Shown here piece by piece: positions 22,560 through 33,868 of a DNA stretch of 64,000 bases. The notes beneath the pieces are model-generated. The model was not told the DNA's origin. It ran no database searches and saw only the letters and a list, made by a program, of their open reading frames with translations. Origin of the DNA: Prorocentrum cordatum (Eukaryota > Sar > Dinophyceae > Prorocentrales > Prorocentraceae); contig CAUYUJ010004988.1 of assembly GCA_963575745.1 (NCBI GenBank), positions 1 to 64,000 on the forward strand. Reading direction: 5' to 3'. The translations under genes were made by a program, and so were the position numbers. Numbering within the stretch: the first letter of the stretch is position 1; every line of letters begins with the position of its first letter.

Positions 22560-22830
22560 AGAACGATGGGCGCGGGACGGGGCGCACATCCAACGCGAAA
22601 GGCAGAAATGTCACTCTCGCCTCGGCGCCGCGCTCCTTTCTCTAGAGGAGGAGGAGGAGGAGGAGGAGGAGGAGGAGAAGGAGGAGGAGGGAGCTCCTGC
22701 GCGGGCGCGGCGCACGTGTTTCGCATGCAACCTCGTCGGCGCGCGAGCGGACGGAAATGTCGCTCTCGCCTCGGCGCCACGCAGATTTCGCCTGAAAGAG
22801 TCGCACCTGCCTCGGCGCTGTCTATCTGAA
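22560..22830 (+). repeat. Dispersed repeat family Y, copy 3, with GGA insert
   Basis: CGCGAGCGGACGGAAATGTC and CTCTCGCCTCGGCGCCACGC units as at 21.4 kb. A (GGA)n tract occupies 22,645-22,692. Confidence 0.7.
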
Positions 22831-22969
22831 ATGTTGCCGCTCCCATCTATGCGCGACCCGCGAGCGTTCTCTTCTCCAAATCAACAGAAGCGGCGCCGCG
22901 CGCAAGCGCCTTCCGTGTGCGAGGTGGGGGCGCGTTCCGATCCATATTTGTGGGAGGGAGGGTGGAAGT

Positions 22970-23132
22970 AGGCGGGACCCTCTGATTCGCTCGACCTGGC
23001 TAGATTGACTCTGGACTACTCCTCCTTTTCTACTCTACTCCTATTATACTCTGCTCTACTCTACTCTACTCTCCTCGACACTCCTCTTCTCTACTCTGCT
23101 CCGCTCTACTCTAATCTACTCTGCTCTACTTC
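22970..23132 (+). repeat. GCGGGACCCTC module plus CTACT pentamers
   Basis: Third example of the module-plus-pentamer order. Confidence 0.7.
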
Positions 23133-23140
23133 TGAGTTTG

Positions 23141-23620
23141 ACGATTGCTGAACGCTGTCTGGAATGCCATTGGAATAGCCACAAGATGTTGTTATAATAG
23201 TAGAGGTAGCCGTGCAGATACAGAGGTAGCCATGCGGATAGCAGAGGAAGCCATACAGATATCGAGGAAGCCATGCGGACAGGTTTGACGATTGCTAGAC
23301 GGTTGTCTGGACGCCATTAGAATAGCCGCAGGAAGCAATTGGAAGAGCAGGGGAAGAAATGCGAATACAGTGGAAGCCATGCGGATAGCAGAGGAAGCCG
23401 TGGGGATACAGATGAAGCCATGCGGACAGGTTAGACGATTGTTGGACGATCCCTGGGACGCCATTTGAATAGCCACAGGGAGCCATTGAAATAGCAGAGG
23501 AAGCCATGCGGATACAGCGGAAGCCATGTGGGCAGCAGAGGAAGCCATGCGGATACAGATGAAACCATGCGGACAGCAGAGGAAGCCATGCTGGTACACA
23601 GGGAGCAATGTGGGTAGTTT
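23141..23620 (+). repeat. About 147-bp higher-order repeat of GGAAGCCATGCGGATACAG units
   Basis: Three large units begin GACGATTG(C/T)T at about 23,141, 23,287 and 23,435. Each contains several short GGAAGCCATGCGGA units of 18-21 bp. Confidence 0.85.
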
Positions 23621-23922
23621 GACGCTTGCAGGAGGAGCACAAGAGGGCAGTGGACCAGTTGCTGTCTTGGATGGCGCTAGAACTCCGACAGGCAAGCCTA
23701 TTGGGATGAGTCCGTCGGAGAGCTGGGGGGAAGGCGGGGCGGGGCACGGTCGTTGACGTCACGTCGTGCTCGAAGCCGACCGAGAGGGTGTTGAAGATGT
23801 TCGCCGTCCAGAACACCAGCGTGAGCCTGCACGATGCGGCACTCGGCCCGTGAAACCGAAAGTGGTATCCGCTCTCCCCGACGCACCTCCTCACTGGGCT
23901 CCTCTGCTTCCTCCTTCCTTTC

Positions 23923-24235
23923 CCTCCTCCTCCTCCTCCTCCTCCTCCTCCTCCTCCTCCTCCTCTTCCTCCTCCTCCTCCTCCTCCTCCTCCTCCTCCT
24001 CCTCCTCCTCCTCTTCATCCGTGACCGTCTCCTCCTCTCCTCCTTCTCCTCCTTCTCCTCCGCCTCCTCCTCCTCCGCCTCCTCCTCCTCCTCCTCCGCC
24101 TCAGCCTCCGCCTCCGACTCCGCCTCCGCATCCGCCTCCGGTTCCGCCTCCGCATCCGCCTCCGCCTCCGCCTCCGCATCCGCATCCGTCTCCGCCTTAT
24201 CCTCAGCCTCCTCCTCGTCCTCCTCATCTCATCCT
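23923..24235. repeat. (CTC)n tract grading into CTCCGC repeats
   Basis: CTC triplets to about 24,012, then CTCCGCCTCCGCATCCG-type units. Confidence 0.95.
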
Positions 24236-25447
<1,212 letters not shown>

Positions 25448-25569
25448 ATCCGCCGACCCCCTGGGGATCATCGGCGCGTGAGATGCCCCCCCCTCCCCAA
25501 ACCCCTCCCCCGGGAGCCCGGTCCGGTCGATGTGGAGGGGGGGGGGGGGCCCGACGAGCGCGTCACGGG

Positions 25570-25920
25570 CTCTTCCGGGCCCAAGAGGGCTTAAAGATGG
25601 GCCAAGAAGGCCCCAAGAGGGTTCCAAAACGGCCCACGAGGGCCCCGGGACGCTAAACGAGCGCTCCAAGACGCCCAAGATGGCCCCAAGACGGGCCAAG
25701 AGGCCTCCAAGACGGCCCCAAAGGTCCCAAACAAGCCTCCCAAGAGGGCCCCGAGAGGCTAAAATTGTTGATTGCCCATTGTGTTTTTCTGAGTGTTTTT
25801 GCCTTTTCGCCTGTTCGGCTTCCCGACGTTCCAAGACGGCCCAAGAGGCCCCGAAGACAGCCCCAAGACGGCCCTAGAGGCCCCCGAGACGGCCCCAAGA
25901 CGGCCCAAGATAGCCCCACG
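25570..25920 (+). repeat. CCAAGACGGCCC-type repeat array, left flank of the retrotransposon
   Basis: The array continues on the other side of the LTR element at 49,292. The element therefore appears to be inserted in this repeat. A 70-bp non-repeat segment with TTGCCTTTTCGCCTGTTCGG lies inside it. Confidence 0.8.
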
Positions 25921-26235
25921 AGTCTTTCCTCTGAGAATCGGGGTAAGATGACAAAGGAATTAAGGTCTCGCGTTGACTCTGCTCAGTAGTAGAGGATACG
26001 GGATGAGACATCGATGAAATTACAAGTAACCGCTAAGCACTTGTACTCAGGAGTGGGAAGGGGGGAGGCCGGCCGGCCGACGACCGACGACACGCGACGG
26101 CCGAGGGCTGGCGCGCTCCTCTGCTGTCCTGTAAGCACAAACAGCTGCAGTACAGAGCCGCAGGTTCAAGGTGTGGCAAGGCAGGCAGCGAGAGAGGCAA
26201 GTGTAAGATGAGGCGGAGAGGAGCATATTTACTCC
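25921..26235 (-). repeat. 3' LTR
   Basis: Direct repeat of 48,977-49,291, about 94% identical by eye. On the plus strand it starts AGTCTTTCCTCTGAG and ends CATATTTACTCC. The termini read AGT...ACT rather than the usual TG...CA. The outer flank CCACG is close to the CCAAG on the other side, a possible 5-bp target duplication with one change. Confidence 0.9.
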
Positions 26236-26247
26236 CCCCGCGGCGGG
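26236..26247 (-). promoter_or_regulatory. Polypurine tract
   Basis: Read on the minus strand, GCGGGGGGA directly precedes the 3' LTR. This is the expected place for the plus-strand primer. Assignment is by position and composition. Confidence 0.5.
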
Positions 26248-26618
26248 CTTCGTAGGGCCCACCCAGCCACAGCTCGCCTGGCCTGTACATATATACAGCC
26301 ACCGGAGCGAACCGCAAAACTTGTACCGCTCGACGGTGGTTGCCATGGAGCTGAGGGCCGAAGAAACCCGACGGTTCCCACCAATAGTTAAATAAATTCT
26401 CTCTGCCGATGCGACTTTGTCGCTCGGTTGAGCCCGCGATGACTCGGTCGCGCGGGCTCGGCCTTCTCTCAGATATTGCGCTGAAGATACCCCCGCGATG
26501 GCGGAGACGGAAGTCTCGGATGTGAAGATGACGATCCTCCCGTCTGATCCGCGGCCCGATAGGGCGAGCGGGATCTGCACCCCTTGCCGCGGCCAGCGCA
26601 AGGCGCTGACCTGTTGTG
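26248..26618 (-). other. 3' untranslated part of the element
   Basis: Sequence between the last long frame and the polypurine tract. No domain recognised. Confidence 0.5.
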
Positions 26619-26911
26619 CTAGTCCTTGTTCTTGTTCTTGGAACACCTTCCTTTCGGAAAGCGGTAGTTATAATCATTCAGGTACACCGCATGCCACACA
26701 CGTGACTGGTTCCCCCTCGGGCTCATCCAGGATATCACGCCCCGGTGAACCCAGTATCCATCCAGCACATCATTGGTGTAGCGCGGGTAGTGCCTCGAGA
26801 GGTCGCAGCCGGCAGCCCCGCGCCCGGCATCCATGGCTCCGCCGCGCGCGCGCGTAGGCCTCGACCAATCCCGCGTGTCCCTGCCAGACGAATACCATGA
26901 GTACTCATCTC

Positions 26912-26938
26912 CTGCCGCAGCGGTTTGACCGCCGGCAG
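26912..26938. repeat. Two-part hairpin copy
   Basis: Outer arms CTGCCG/CGGCAG; core CGGT-TTG-ACCG, a covarying version of the usual CGGC/GCCG core. Confidence 0.7.
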
Positions 26939-27807
26939 AGTAGGTCCGGTCGTCTTGGACGTCGGGTCTGCGCGGAGGAGGTGGCGGTCTGGGCCTCGCT
27001 TTTGCCAAAGCGGGCCCCTTCGTATCGGCTTGGCCGTCGGGGTGCCCTTCTGCGCCTCCTCTCTCACGAACACTCATCACTCGCTGTCCAGCAAATCTAA
27101 TAATGCCCCTTGCGGCAGCAGCAACAAGAATACCAAACTTGCCGCAGGCACCGCGAAAGCGGCCTTCACCCTTGTCTTGAAGCTCAGCGGCTTCCACGAA
27201 TGGGCATAGCCAATAAATAGCTTCTTGCAACTTCATGCCCTGACGACGGATATCGGCGCGAGCCTGTTTGCCCAAGTTACGGGCCCATTCCTCAATGAGG
27301 TCGTCTGTCTCACTCGCCACACGAATGCGGCAATCAAGGGCGCATGCATCCTTTCGACGCTTGTCATCATCGCATTCTACGCCGGCGCCTTGGGCAAGAA
27401 AGTTAGCCCCAGGGCATGCAATGCAATGTCCCTCGGCGATGAAGCAACTAATGATCTCGCGAACAATCACAATCACACGAATAATGCGAAGACCCAACTC
27501 CAGTTCTGGAACAGGAACCTTCCAGTTCCAACCAATGATGCTCCGTACATTTTCTGGGGCTTCGTGCGTTACTTCACCCGATAGTCGTAACCTTTCAGGG
27601 TCACTTGCCTCAGGGCGATAGCTGGTGTATTCCATGACATATTGAGCGGCCACTTCTTTGGCTCCGTCCTCAGTCAGCGCGATGTCGTCGCGAGGGGAGT
27701 ACACATACCCATTGGGCTGATCAAGATTGATCCTCCCGTAAATTATCTGCTCGGTCTTGGACCAGCAGACTGCAGTGAAATCAAGTGCGATGTCTAGATT
27801 CTCTTCA

Positions 27808-27836
27808 CCTGCCGTCACGGTTGGACCGGCGGCAGG
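27808..27836. repeat. Two-part hairpin copy
   Basis: Outer arms CCTGCCG/CGGCAGG; core CGGT-TGG-ACCG; TCA unpaired on one side, G on the other. Confidence 0.8.
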
Positions 27837-29501
27837 TTTGGCATGGGTGCACACTGAAACTAGAGAGCGTTCGGAACGTATTTGGTTACGCCTGCTTACG
27901 GACTGGGAAGCGCGACGAGGACGTGCCACAAAATTATTTGCCCAAGCAACCGGTGGACGTCCACGAAGTCTGGGCCCTGCGACGTCCATGGCGTTGCCCT
28001 GATCAACGGGCAGCCAGGGTGCTGTTCCATCTTTTGCGTCGCGCAATGTCCGAAGCGTTGGCACGAAGATGTTCGCATTATGCACGTTGCGCTCCCATTC
28101 GAACCAACCTTCTATTGGTTCAAAGCGTGTGTCGGGGCCCTCTGGCCACTCAAAGGCAGCCAGAGCAGGACAAGACATGGGACGCGCATACTAGTCAATA
28201 TCTGTTGCCCAAAATAAGGGCCACCACTCTGCTATCGCCGGAGCTTGAGTCGCTACTCTCCCGGCCAAGTGCACAAGCCATTTCATGAATCGCCTCTTCA
28301 GAGGCTCGAGGTACTGAAAGAAGGGACCGCGACGCGCCGGCGGCTGGGCCGCGACGCGCTCAGGGATCCTGGCAGGAACACTACCCGGGCGGCTGTTGCC
28401 AAAGGTTTGACCCGCAGCAGCCAAGCGAATATACTGATTAGTCGTTGCCCATTTGCGCTCCATCTGCAGATTGCTGCTGATGTTGTATCTTACATCAGCC
28501 GAAGCTCTCCGTTGTCTGTTTACTCGCGCGCCAACGTAAAGATCACGCTCGTAAGGGAGCCTATCAAGGTCGACATCATGCAACAAAATGCCATTTTTCC
28601 AAAGCGAAGTTGAAATGACCTGATGCCGGCACGACTGAAGCAAATAGTCATGGGCAACCTTGCATTTATACTTGATCGGATTGTTACAGGAGGGGCAATG
28701 TCCGAAGCCAGTTCGCACCCAGTGCAAATTAGCGCAAAGGAACCGACCATCGTCCCCCCAGGGGACAGACTGAACAAATGCTTCTGCCTCGGGAGGCAGC
28801 GGAGGCCCATAATCTGGGCGCAAAGACAAAGTCTCGTCAGTGTGAATCCAACCGAGCATCGAGGCGTTATCAAAATTTACCTCGTACGATGTCCACTCTC
28901 GACTGAAGACCATTGACCAGGACATTAGCTTGTCTCCGCTATCCAACCAGTCGTTGACTTTGGCGAGGGTGACGGCTTTGCTGACATCAGTGAACCTCGG
29001 CACCTCACGGGACACAAGAGTCCCGCCCTGGCAGATCCGATACGAAAAACGGGTGAGCACTCGGCCATCGAAAACAAGAATCAACGGCCAGGATTCTCTG
29101 TGAGTCGGGAGCTCGTCCCACAGACGGACTGTGTCCACTGCGGGCCATGCTCCGATCGACGGTGGCTCTCCAGGCTGCGGGTCACTGCCCGTGGCCTCGT
29201 GCTTCCTCACACGAGCAGGCTCGCCATACCTCCGCTGGCTTAGCCACGAAGGAAGATGACCTTGGCCTTGCATGCTTGGATCCTTCTTGGTCGGAAGAAG
29301 CTTCAGCAATTCGTAGTCCGCCTCGAGGCAAAGCCCCGAGTCTCTTTTTGGGAATTGCACTTCTCCGACCATGGATTCCAACAGTGTATCCATATCGGTG
29401 ATATGGAGGAGGGGCCCATGACACCTGGCTAGGCCAGGGTCATAAGGCACGTACATTCTCTCAACTGAAGCAACAAAAGGGGAATGTCCCTGGCATGCTC
29501 G

Positions 29502-29711
29502 CTAGAAAACAGAAATGGGAGAGGTAGTCCTCTCCGCCCCTTGAGAGGGCCATGTTTTGTAGTCGCGCCACATTATGTAAACGTTCGTCTCACTGATGCT
29601 GGCACTGTCGCCAGGAAGCACACCAAGGACCTCCACAGCCCCCAGCTGCAACGCGGCTAGGCCGCGCGCAGCAAGTGCATATGTCTGATACTCAGATCCG
29701 TCCTCGCTCAT
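29502..29711 (-). CDS. Short unidentified frame of the element
   Basis: A 69-residue frame, MSEDGSEYQTYALAARG..., between two larger frames. It contains the hairpin copy at 29,645-29,672. No family recognised. It may be a fragment of a neighbouring frame displaced by an indel. Confidence 0.35.
   Translation of the reverse strand: MSEDGSEYQTYALAARGLAALQLGAVEVLGVLPGDSASISETNVYIMWRDYKTWPSQGAERTTSPISVF
29645..29672. repeat. Two-part hairpin copy
   Basis: Outer arms GCTGC/GCAGC; core CGCGGC-TAG-GCCGCG. Confidence 0.8.
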
Positions 29712-29732
29712 CTTCTCAACCAGGTCTCCAAA

Positions 29733-30242
29733 TTAAACCCAGCCTCCCGAGGACCTCGCGCAATCAGAACATTGCCTCGCGAGATACGTTGCGCAATCAC
29801 CAACGCGCTGAGCGAACTCGTCTACTCGGCAACTTTGGGGTCTCCAAAAATCCGCACTGCCTAGGGCGGCCGGATTATTGCGATCATCGACCCCAACAAC
29901 CAATGGTTTCAATAACTTGAAAGACTGAGGATCAAATCCGTTGGGAATATCATCAGAGTAAAACTCAGCACGGAGAAATTCTCGCGCCAAATCGAAAGTG
30001 CCCTCATCTATGGGAAGTTCGCTCAATAATACAAATATGGGATCTTCAACGAATTCTGCAATGTATCTGAGCGCACTAATCGACTGATTGCGAATGGCCT
30101 CAACCCGCGGGGGGACAGGACCAGTCATATGGGCCCCTCGAACCCTCTGCCTTAGATCGGGGGGCGTGCGCTGAATAACTCGAATGCGTTCATCCGGCAA
30201 AATAAAGCTCTTCGCCCCTAAAGTGGTCAACGTGCCCGACAT
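29733..30242 (-). CDS. Unidentified frame of the element, 169 codons
   Basis: The translation has balanced composition (ALRYIAEFVEDPIFVLLSEL, DEGTFDLAREFLRAEFYSDD), which favours a real former protein. No catalytic motif recognised. It may continue, in another phase, the frame at 30,426-30,860. Confidence 0.45.
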   Translation of the reverse strand: MSGTLTTLGAKSFILPDERIRVIQRTPPDLRQRVRGAHMTGPVPPRVEAIRNQSISALRYIAEFVEDPIFVLLSELPIDEGTFDLAREFLRAEFYSDDIPNGFDPQSFKLLKPLVVGVDDRNNPAALGSADFWRPQSCRVDEFAQRVGDCATYLARQCSDCARSSGGWV

Positions 30243-30425
30243 TAATCTCCTGATCGCCCTCTTGGGGCGGATCGTCCGTGGGCTGACGCTGCCGCTTGGC
30301 AGGCCTGAATTGACCCCGGAGTGTCTTGGACACCCGGGGTTCGATCCACGGAAGGAGGCTCCGCCGCGCGATGTCGACTTGAAGCGGCAACTGGCGGCGG
30401 TGCCTTAGCAGCGGGCGCATCCTCC

Positions 30426-30860
30426 TCATCGGAAGAACATGGCTCGGCAAGGGGGGGGCTCGGCAGCCTCTCGAGGCGCAGCGCGTGATGCAGCATCAGC
30501 GCCCGAGTCTACCACCATCTTGTCTTCCTTCGCCCGCTCGGCCTCCGCTCTGGCTGGGCCAGGCGGAGGCGCCGGCGAGCTCGCCGTCACGGCTGGGCCG
30601 GACGGCGGAGCAGGGGGAGGAGGAAGTTCGCTTCCACTCGCAGCAGATCCGCCCTCAGCACGAGGTTTTGAACGTTTGCTCTTGGCGGCGATCACAGGAA
30701 TAGGAACAAAATCTGGTGCCACCTCATGGATCTGCTCAACAACGACGTTTACAAACTTCTTCCACGATTCCGAGCATGTCCCCGGCTCGCGTTTCCCCTT
30801 TATCTTGGCCCTCTCGTTGGTCCTCTTTGCTGTGCCAACATACTCTTCAATCTCCAGCAA
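30426..30860 (-). CDS. Unidentified frame, basic N-part and Pro/Ala-rich C-part
   Basis: 144 codons. The first half (MLEIEEYVGTAKRTNERAKI..., SWKKFVNVVVEQIHEVAPDF) looks globular. The second half is a Pro/Ala linker that includes two hairpin copies (30,541-30,570 and 30,583-30,606), read here as PGPAR and SGPAV. Function unknown. Confidence 0.45.
   Translation of the reverse strand: MLEIEEYVGTAKRTNERAKIKGKREPGTCSESWKKFVNVVVEQIHEVAPDFVPIPVIAAKSKRSKPRAEGGSAASGSELPPPPAPPSGPAVTASSPAPPPGPARAEAERAKEDKMVVDSGADAASRAAPREAAEPPPCRAMFFR
30541..30570. repeat. Two-part hairpin copy, longest arms
   Basis: Outer arms GCCTCCGC/GCGGAGGC, one unpaired T, core CTGGC-TGG-GCCAG. Thirteen base pairs without mismatch. 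Confidence 0.9.
30583..30606. repeat. Two-part hairpin copy
   Basis: Outer arms GCCGTC/GACGGC, one unpaired A, core CGGC-TGG-GCCG. Confidence 0.9.
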
Positions 30861-31411
30861 ATCCTCTGGACATTCGGCCCCTTGCGGCCGGCCAGCAACA
30901 GTGCGACGCCACTGGTAGAAGGAAATCTTTCTCTTTCCTCAGTGCTCTACGTGCTTGTCTGCCCGCGAAGTGCGTCTTGGAGATTTCTCTGAGAGATCTG
31001 AGAATGACGGCTGCAGCGTCGGACCCCATGGCTAAGGTGACTCCCGCGACGAAGAATCTCCATCCGTCTGCTTCGGAATAGATGCCGCAAGAATCCCTGG
31101 CCTCTCACTGCCTCCGTGGCGATCAGAGCTCACATCCTCGGCAGTTTTGGCTTATGTCTCAACTGCCGCTGCCTTTGCGGCGGGGCTCTCCGCCTTCGCA
31201 GTCTGGCCCATCCCAGCACTGCCTTGGGCAGGCTGGGAAGATCCCGGGTCTCGGCACCACTGAGGCGCTGCCTTGGGCGTGGCCTCAGCTTTCTGAAGAC
31301 TTTGGTCAGCTTGCGACGAACGATCAAAAGTCCACCTGTTAAGCCTGAGAGGAGGGTCGGGATCGCGAAGACTCGGCGCCCAAGGCTTAGGCGGGCCTTC
31401 CGCTGTCTCCG

Positions 31412-31435
31412 AGCCCCCCGGCCTGGCCGGTGGCT
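31412..31435. repeat. Two-part hairpin copy
   Basis: Outer arms AGCC/GGCT, core CCGGC-CTG-GCCGG, with CC and T unpaired between. Confidence 0.7.
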
Positions 31436-31854
31436 GTGCAACTTTGAACGCAGAGAGCTCGTCAGCTCCAGCATCGAGGCGCGCCATTCTAGCTGGCGGG
31501 GGCTTCGCCCCTGGAATCACATGAGGTGGAGGCGGAGGCTTCCTTGGCACAACTTGCCCCTGCTCTGGTGAAGGTGAGTCCTTCATCGGCACGACGTCCG
31601 GCTTCGCGGCCGGCGGCGGCGCCGTCGCATTGGGCGGCGGAGGTTTATTCGGCACCTCGCTTGTTAATCCAATTGGTGACGACCCCTCCCTCGGAGGGGG
31701 AGGAGGCATAGGCGTTTTCGCAAGTGCGTCAGCTTTGGGAAGTGGAGGCCGCGCATCCGCCACGGCTTTGCCGGGCGCAGACTTGGGCGCTCTCCCAACA
31801 CGCAACGTAGGCTGCCCCAAAGGTGGGAAGTCCTCGTTACCAAGCGAAAAAAAT

Positions 31855-31880
31855 GCGCCGGACGGCTTTGCCGCCGGCGC
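31855..31880. repeat. Two-part hairpin copy
   Basis: Outer arms GCGCCGG/CCGGCGC, one unpaired A, core CGGC-TTT-GCCG. Read as PAAKPSG in the surrounding frame. Confidence 0.9.
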
Positions 31881-32907
31881 CTGCTGCTGCGCACCCGTCG
31901 ACGACTTGGCTTTGGCCTCCTCGTCTCTGTCCTTGTTAGCCTGGGCGAGCGCCTTGGACACATCTGAAGCCTCGTCTTTGTGCAACGGGTGGATCTTAGT
32001 GAGATTGACTCCTTTCTTCTGGAGCCATGGCCAAAGATCGTCAAAGTTACTATTGTTCTCAAAATAAGGACTTCGATCCTTCTGCCAAACAATGAGCTCC
32101 AAATTTGGGACCCACTGTCTCTGTGCCTCCCGGACTTGGTCCGCGGCATCCCCCCTTGCTTTGTCGCGATGCCGTTCGACCCCTAAGTCTTTCTCCCAGG
32201 GCCAATTATTCTGCCTGGCGACATGTTGCAAGAAGGGATAAGCCGCCGCGACATGAAGCGCCGCAGGAGTCCAATGGTAGAGGCGAAGCTCATACAGTAC
32301 CATATCCGATGGTTCGCTGACGAACTGATCTGGTGTCCCCCTGATGATTGTGGGCTTTGAAAAGAGAACGATATCCGCAGTTACCCAGATGCCGTCTTCA
32401 AAGCTCTGCAACTGAATATGTCGCATGAGTGCCGGGATTGTTGGTGCATGGGGAAGAACACACTCCAACCTTGTGCTGCTTGATACTCCCTCCGTATTGG
32501 GGATTGGATGTAAGCAGCTGGTGGCCCTCCAAAATCGAATGGAGGGCGGTCACAGACGTACCATGGGACTGTCTGGTCCAGCCTGTGGATGGGTCTTGGA
32601 CCTCCACAAGCTTTTCGTCCGTTACATACATGGGCAAAGTAAGCTGAACGCAATGATTGATGCCCGCCCTGTGGGTCTTCGTTGACAACTTCGCCCAATT
32701 CAGGCGGTCAGCAACAGTAGCCGTTGGGTCCGCACACGATCGATAAGCTTTAATCACAAAGGAACGTGCCCATTTCGGAACCATATAGCTAGGTTCCAAG
32801 ACGGGGGTCTTCGTGGACTTCTGCAGCATCTGAAAGCCCAGCCACGCCTATCCATTAGCGTGTCTCTGAATCATATTGAATTGCTTGCTGCGGGCCAGGT
32901 TATCCCC

Positions 32908-33588
32908 TTATGCCACCCGTGCAACACGGCCTTCTTCCCCTGGGCACTCATTCGCGAGCATCATGCGTCTGTAGAGCTCACCGCTTGCTACAGTGAATGG
33001 TCGGAGGAAACCGCAAGGAACTAGTTCCTTGTCGGGCGCGCTTTTGTACGGCAATTTCTTAATTTTCTGGTATGTCAGATGCACAGGCCAATCTTGTTCC
33101 CAACCTTCAGGGCGATCAGGATCGCCGCCTAATATCAAGCGCTTTGGGAACTTATACCTTTGGCTGAGCGTGGTTGCCTGGCCGACAGGGCATTTAATGC
33201 GGAGAGCTTCATCCGCTGCTTCGCCATGTGTCTGAACATCCTGCACGCCCTTTGCAGGGCCCAGAACGGGTCCGCGGGGTGGCTGGGCCGCCCGCGCTGC
33301 AGCAACGTAACCCGATGCGGCTGGGCCGCTCGGTGCGGCAACGTCACCCGAGGCGGCTGGGCCGCTCGGTGCAGTAACATCACCCGAGGCGGCTAGGCCG
33401 CTCGGTGCCGTAGTAGGTGCTGTCTTCTTCAATTCATCAACTGCCGTGCGCATGTGTTCATCATTTTGCACTCCTTCAGTTGACAATCGAAGGCGCTTCC
33501 CCCTTGGAAGGCATTCCCGGACAAAATATCCGACCACGCGGCAAGAAGCATTGATCGTCTTGCCACTGGAAAAAATATGTATATGCAT
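32908..33588 (-). CDS. Unidentified frame with 36-bp internal tandem repeat
   Basis: 226 codons, overlapping the next frame upstream in another phase. The middle is a threefold repeat translating as APSGPAASGDVA, made of three hairpin copies spaced 36 bp apart. The C-terminal part (DWPVHLTYQKIKKLPYKSAP) looks globular. With 33,476-34,637 it may be the remains of one protein broken by indels. No family recognised. Confidence 0.45.
   Translation of the reverse strand: MHIHIFSSGKTINASCRVVGYFVRECLPRGKRLRLSTEGVQNDEHMRTAVDELKKTAPTTAPSGLAASGDVTAPSGPAASGDVAAPSGPAASGYVAAARAAQPPRGPVLGPAKGVQDVQTHGEAADEALRIKCPVGQATTLSQRYKFPKRLILGGDPDRPEGWEQDWPVHLTYQKIKKLPYKSAPDKELVPCGFLRPFTVASGELYRRMMLANECPGEEGRVARVA
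33273..33296. repeat. Two-part hairpin copy
   Basis: Outer arms CGCGGG/CCCGCG, core GGC-TGG-GCC, with GT and G unpaired. Confidence 0.75.
33312..33405. repeat. Three hairpin copies in 36-bp tandem
   Basis: Copies at 33,312-33,333, 33,348-33,369 and 33,384-33,405. The last two have arms CCGAG/CTCGG, an unpaired G and core CGGC-TGG-GCCG or CGGC-TAG-GCCG. The first has one arm mismatch. In this frame they read GPAAS or GLAAS, a different phase from PAAKPSG elsewhere. Confidence 0.9.
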
Positions 33589-33868
33589 TCCCTCGCTTCA
33601 AAAAACCAATGCATGCATCAGAAAAACAAGAATGGAGCGCCCCGCCCCCAGACCCGTCTTGGACGTCTGGGAACTCAACGGGGTCCAAGGCCACTTTGAA
33701 CGGGCAAGTATTGAGCATAGATTTGGGCACATTGCCTTCTGTAGGGCCCCAGTCTTGCCAGTACATGACTAGCTCATCAATGGTAGCCTCTTGCAATGTA
33801 TACCCATCGGCTCTTGTCGTCTTGGATGTGCCACCCCCTGAAGGGCTGGGCCGCCGGAGGGTTGGCAA
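33476..33868 (-). CDS. Unidentified frame fragment of the element
   Basis: 130 codons. Balanced composition (LQEATIDELVMYWQDWGPTE, FKVALDPVEFPDVQDGSGGG). It overlaps neighbours in other phases, as expected for one gene with indels. Function unknown. Confidence 0.4.
   Translation of the reverse strand: MPTLRRPSPSGGGTSKTTRADGYTLQEATIDELVMYWQDWGPTEGNVPKSMLNTCPFKVALDPVEFPDVQDGSGGGALHSCFSDACIGFLKRGNAYTYFFQWQDDQCFLPRGRIFCPGMPSKGEAPSIVN

Larger units (their letters stand above)
26619..29456 (-). pseudogene. Large terminal reading frame, about 945 codons, one stop
   Basis: Frames 28,191-29,456 and 26,619-28,178 are in the same phase. They are separated only by a TAG at 28,191-28,193, so they were probably one protein of about 945 residues. 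I do not recognise the family. Visible features are a Cys cluster GHCPSCNNPIKYKC (first half), a second Cys group around CFIAEGHCIACPG and CALDC (second half), hydrophobic stretches IIRVIVIVREII and FGILVAAAARGII, a basic/Pro-rich linker and a Lys/Asn-rich C-terminus. It is the last frame before the 3' LTR, a position where LTR elements sometimes carry captured or envelope-like genes. Nothing here shows an envelope protein. Hairpin copies lie at 26,912, 27,808 and 28,334. Confidence 0.6.
31152..32829 (-). pseudogene. ADP-ribosyltransferase (PARP)-like domain plus Pro-rich tail, frameshifted
   Basis: Frames 32,398-32,829 and 31,152-32,468 overlap in different phases and together read as one protein. 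The N-terminal part shows HGTSVTALHSILEGHQLL, then PQYGGS, GVCSSP, THATYS, SFEDGIWV and finally DQFVSEPSDMVLYELRL. This order resembles the His...Tyr...Glu signature of PARP-type ADP-ribosyltransferases (HGT/S...IL..G, Y near a GxYFS-like strand, E at the start of a late strand). Here Gln stands where Glu would be expected, so activity is doubtful. About 200 residues of Pro/Ala/Lys linker follow, with hairpin copies read as PAAKPSG. The frame change lies near 32,400-32,415. This is a motif-level inference. Placement in a retroelement is unusual. Confidence 0.4.

Noticed and set aside
26498-28288. Plus-strand frames of 94-167 codons opposite the terminal frame of the LTR element
   Set aside because: They are shadows of a longer, compositionally balanced minus-strand frame in the same direction as the rest of the element.
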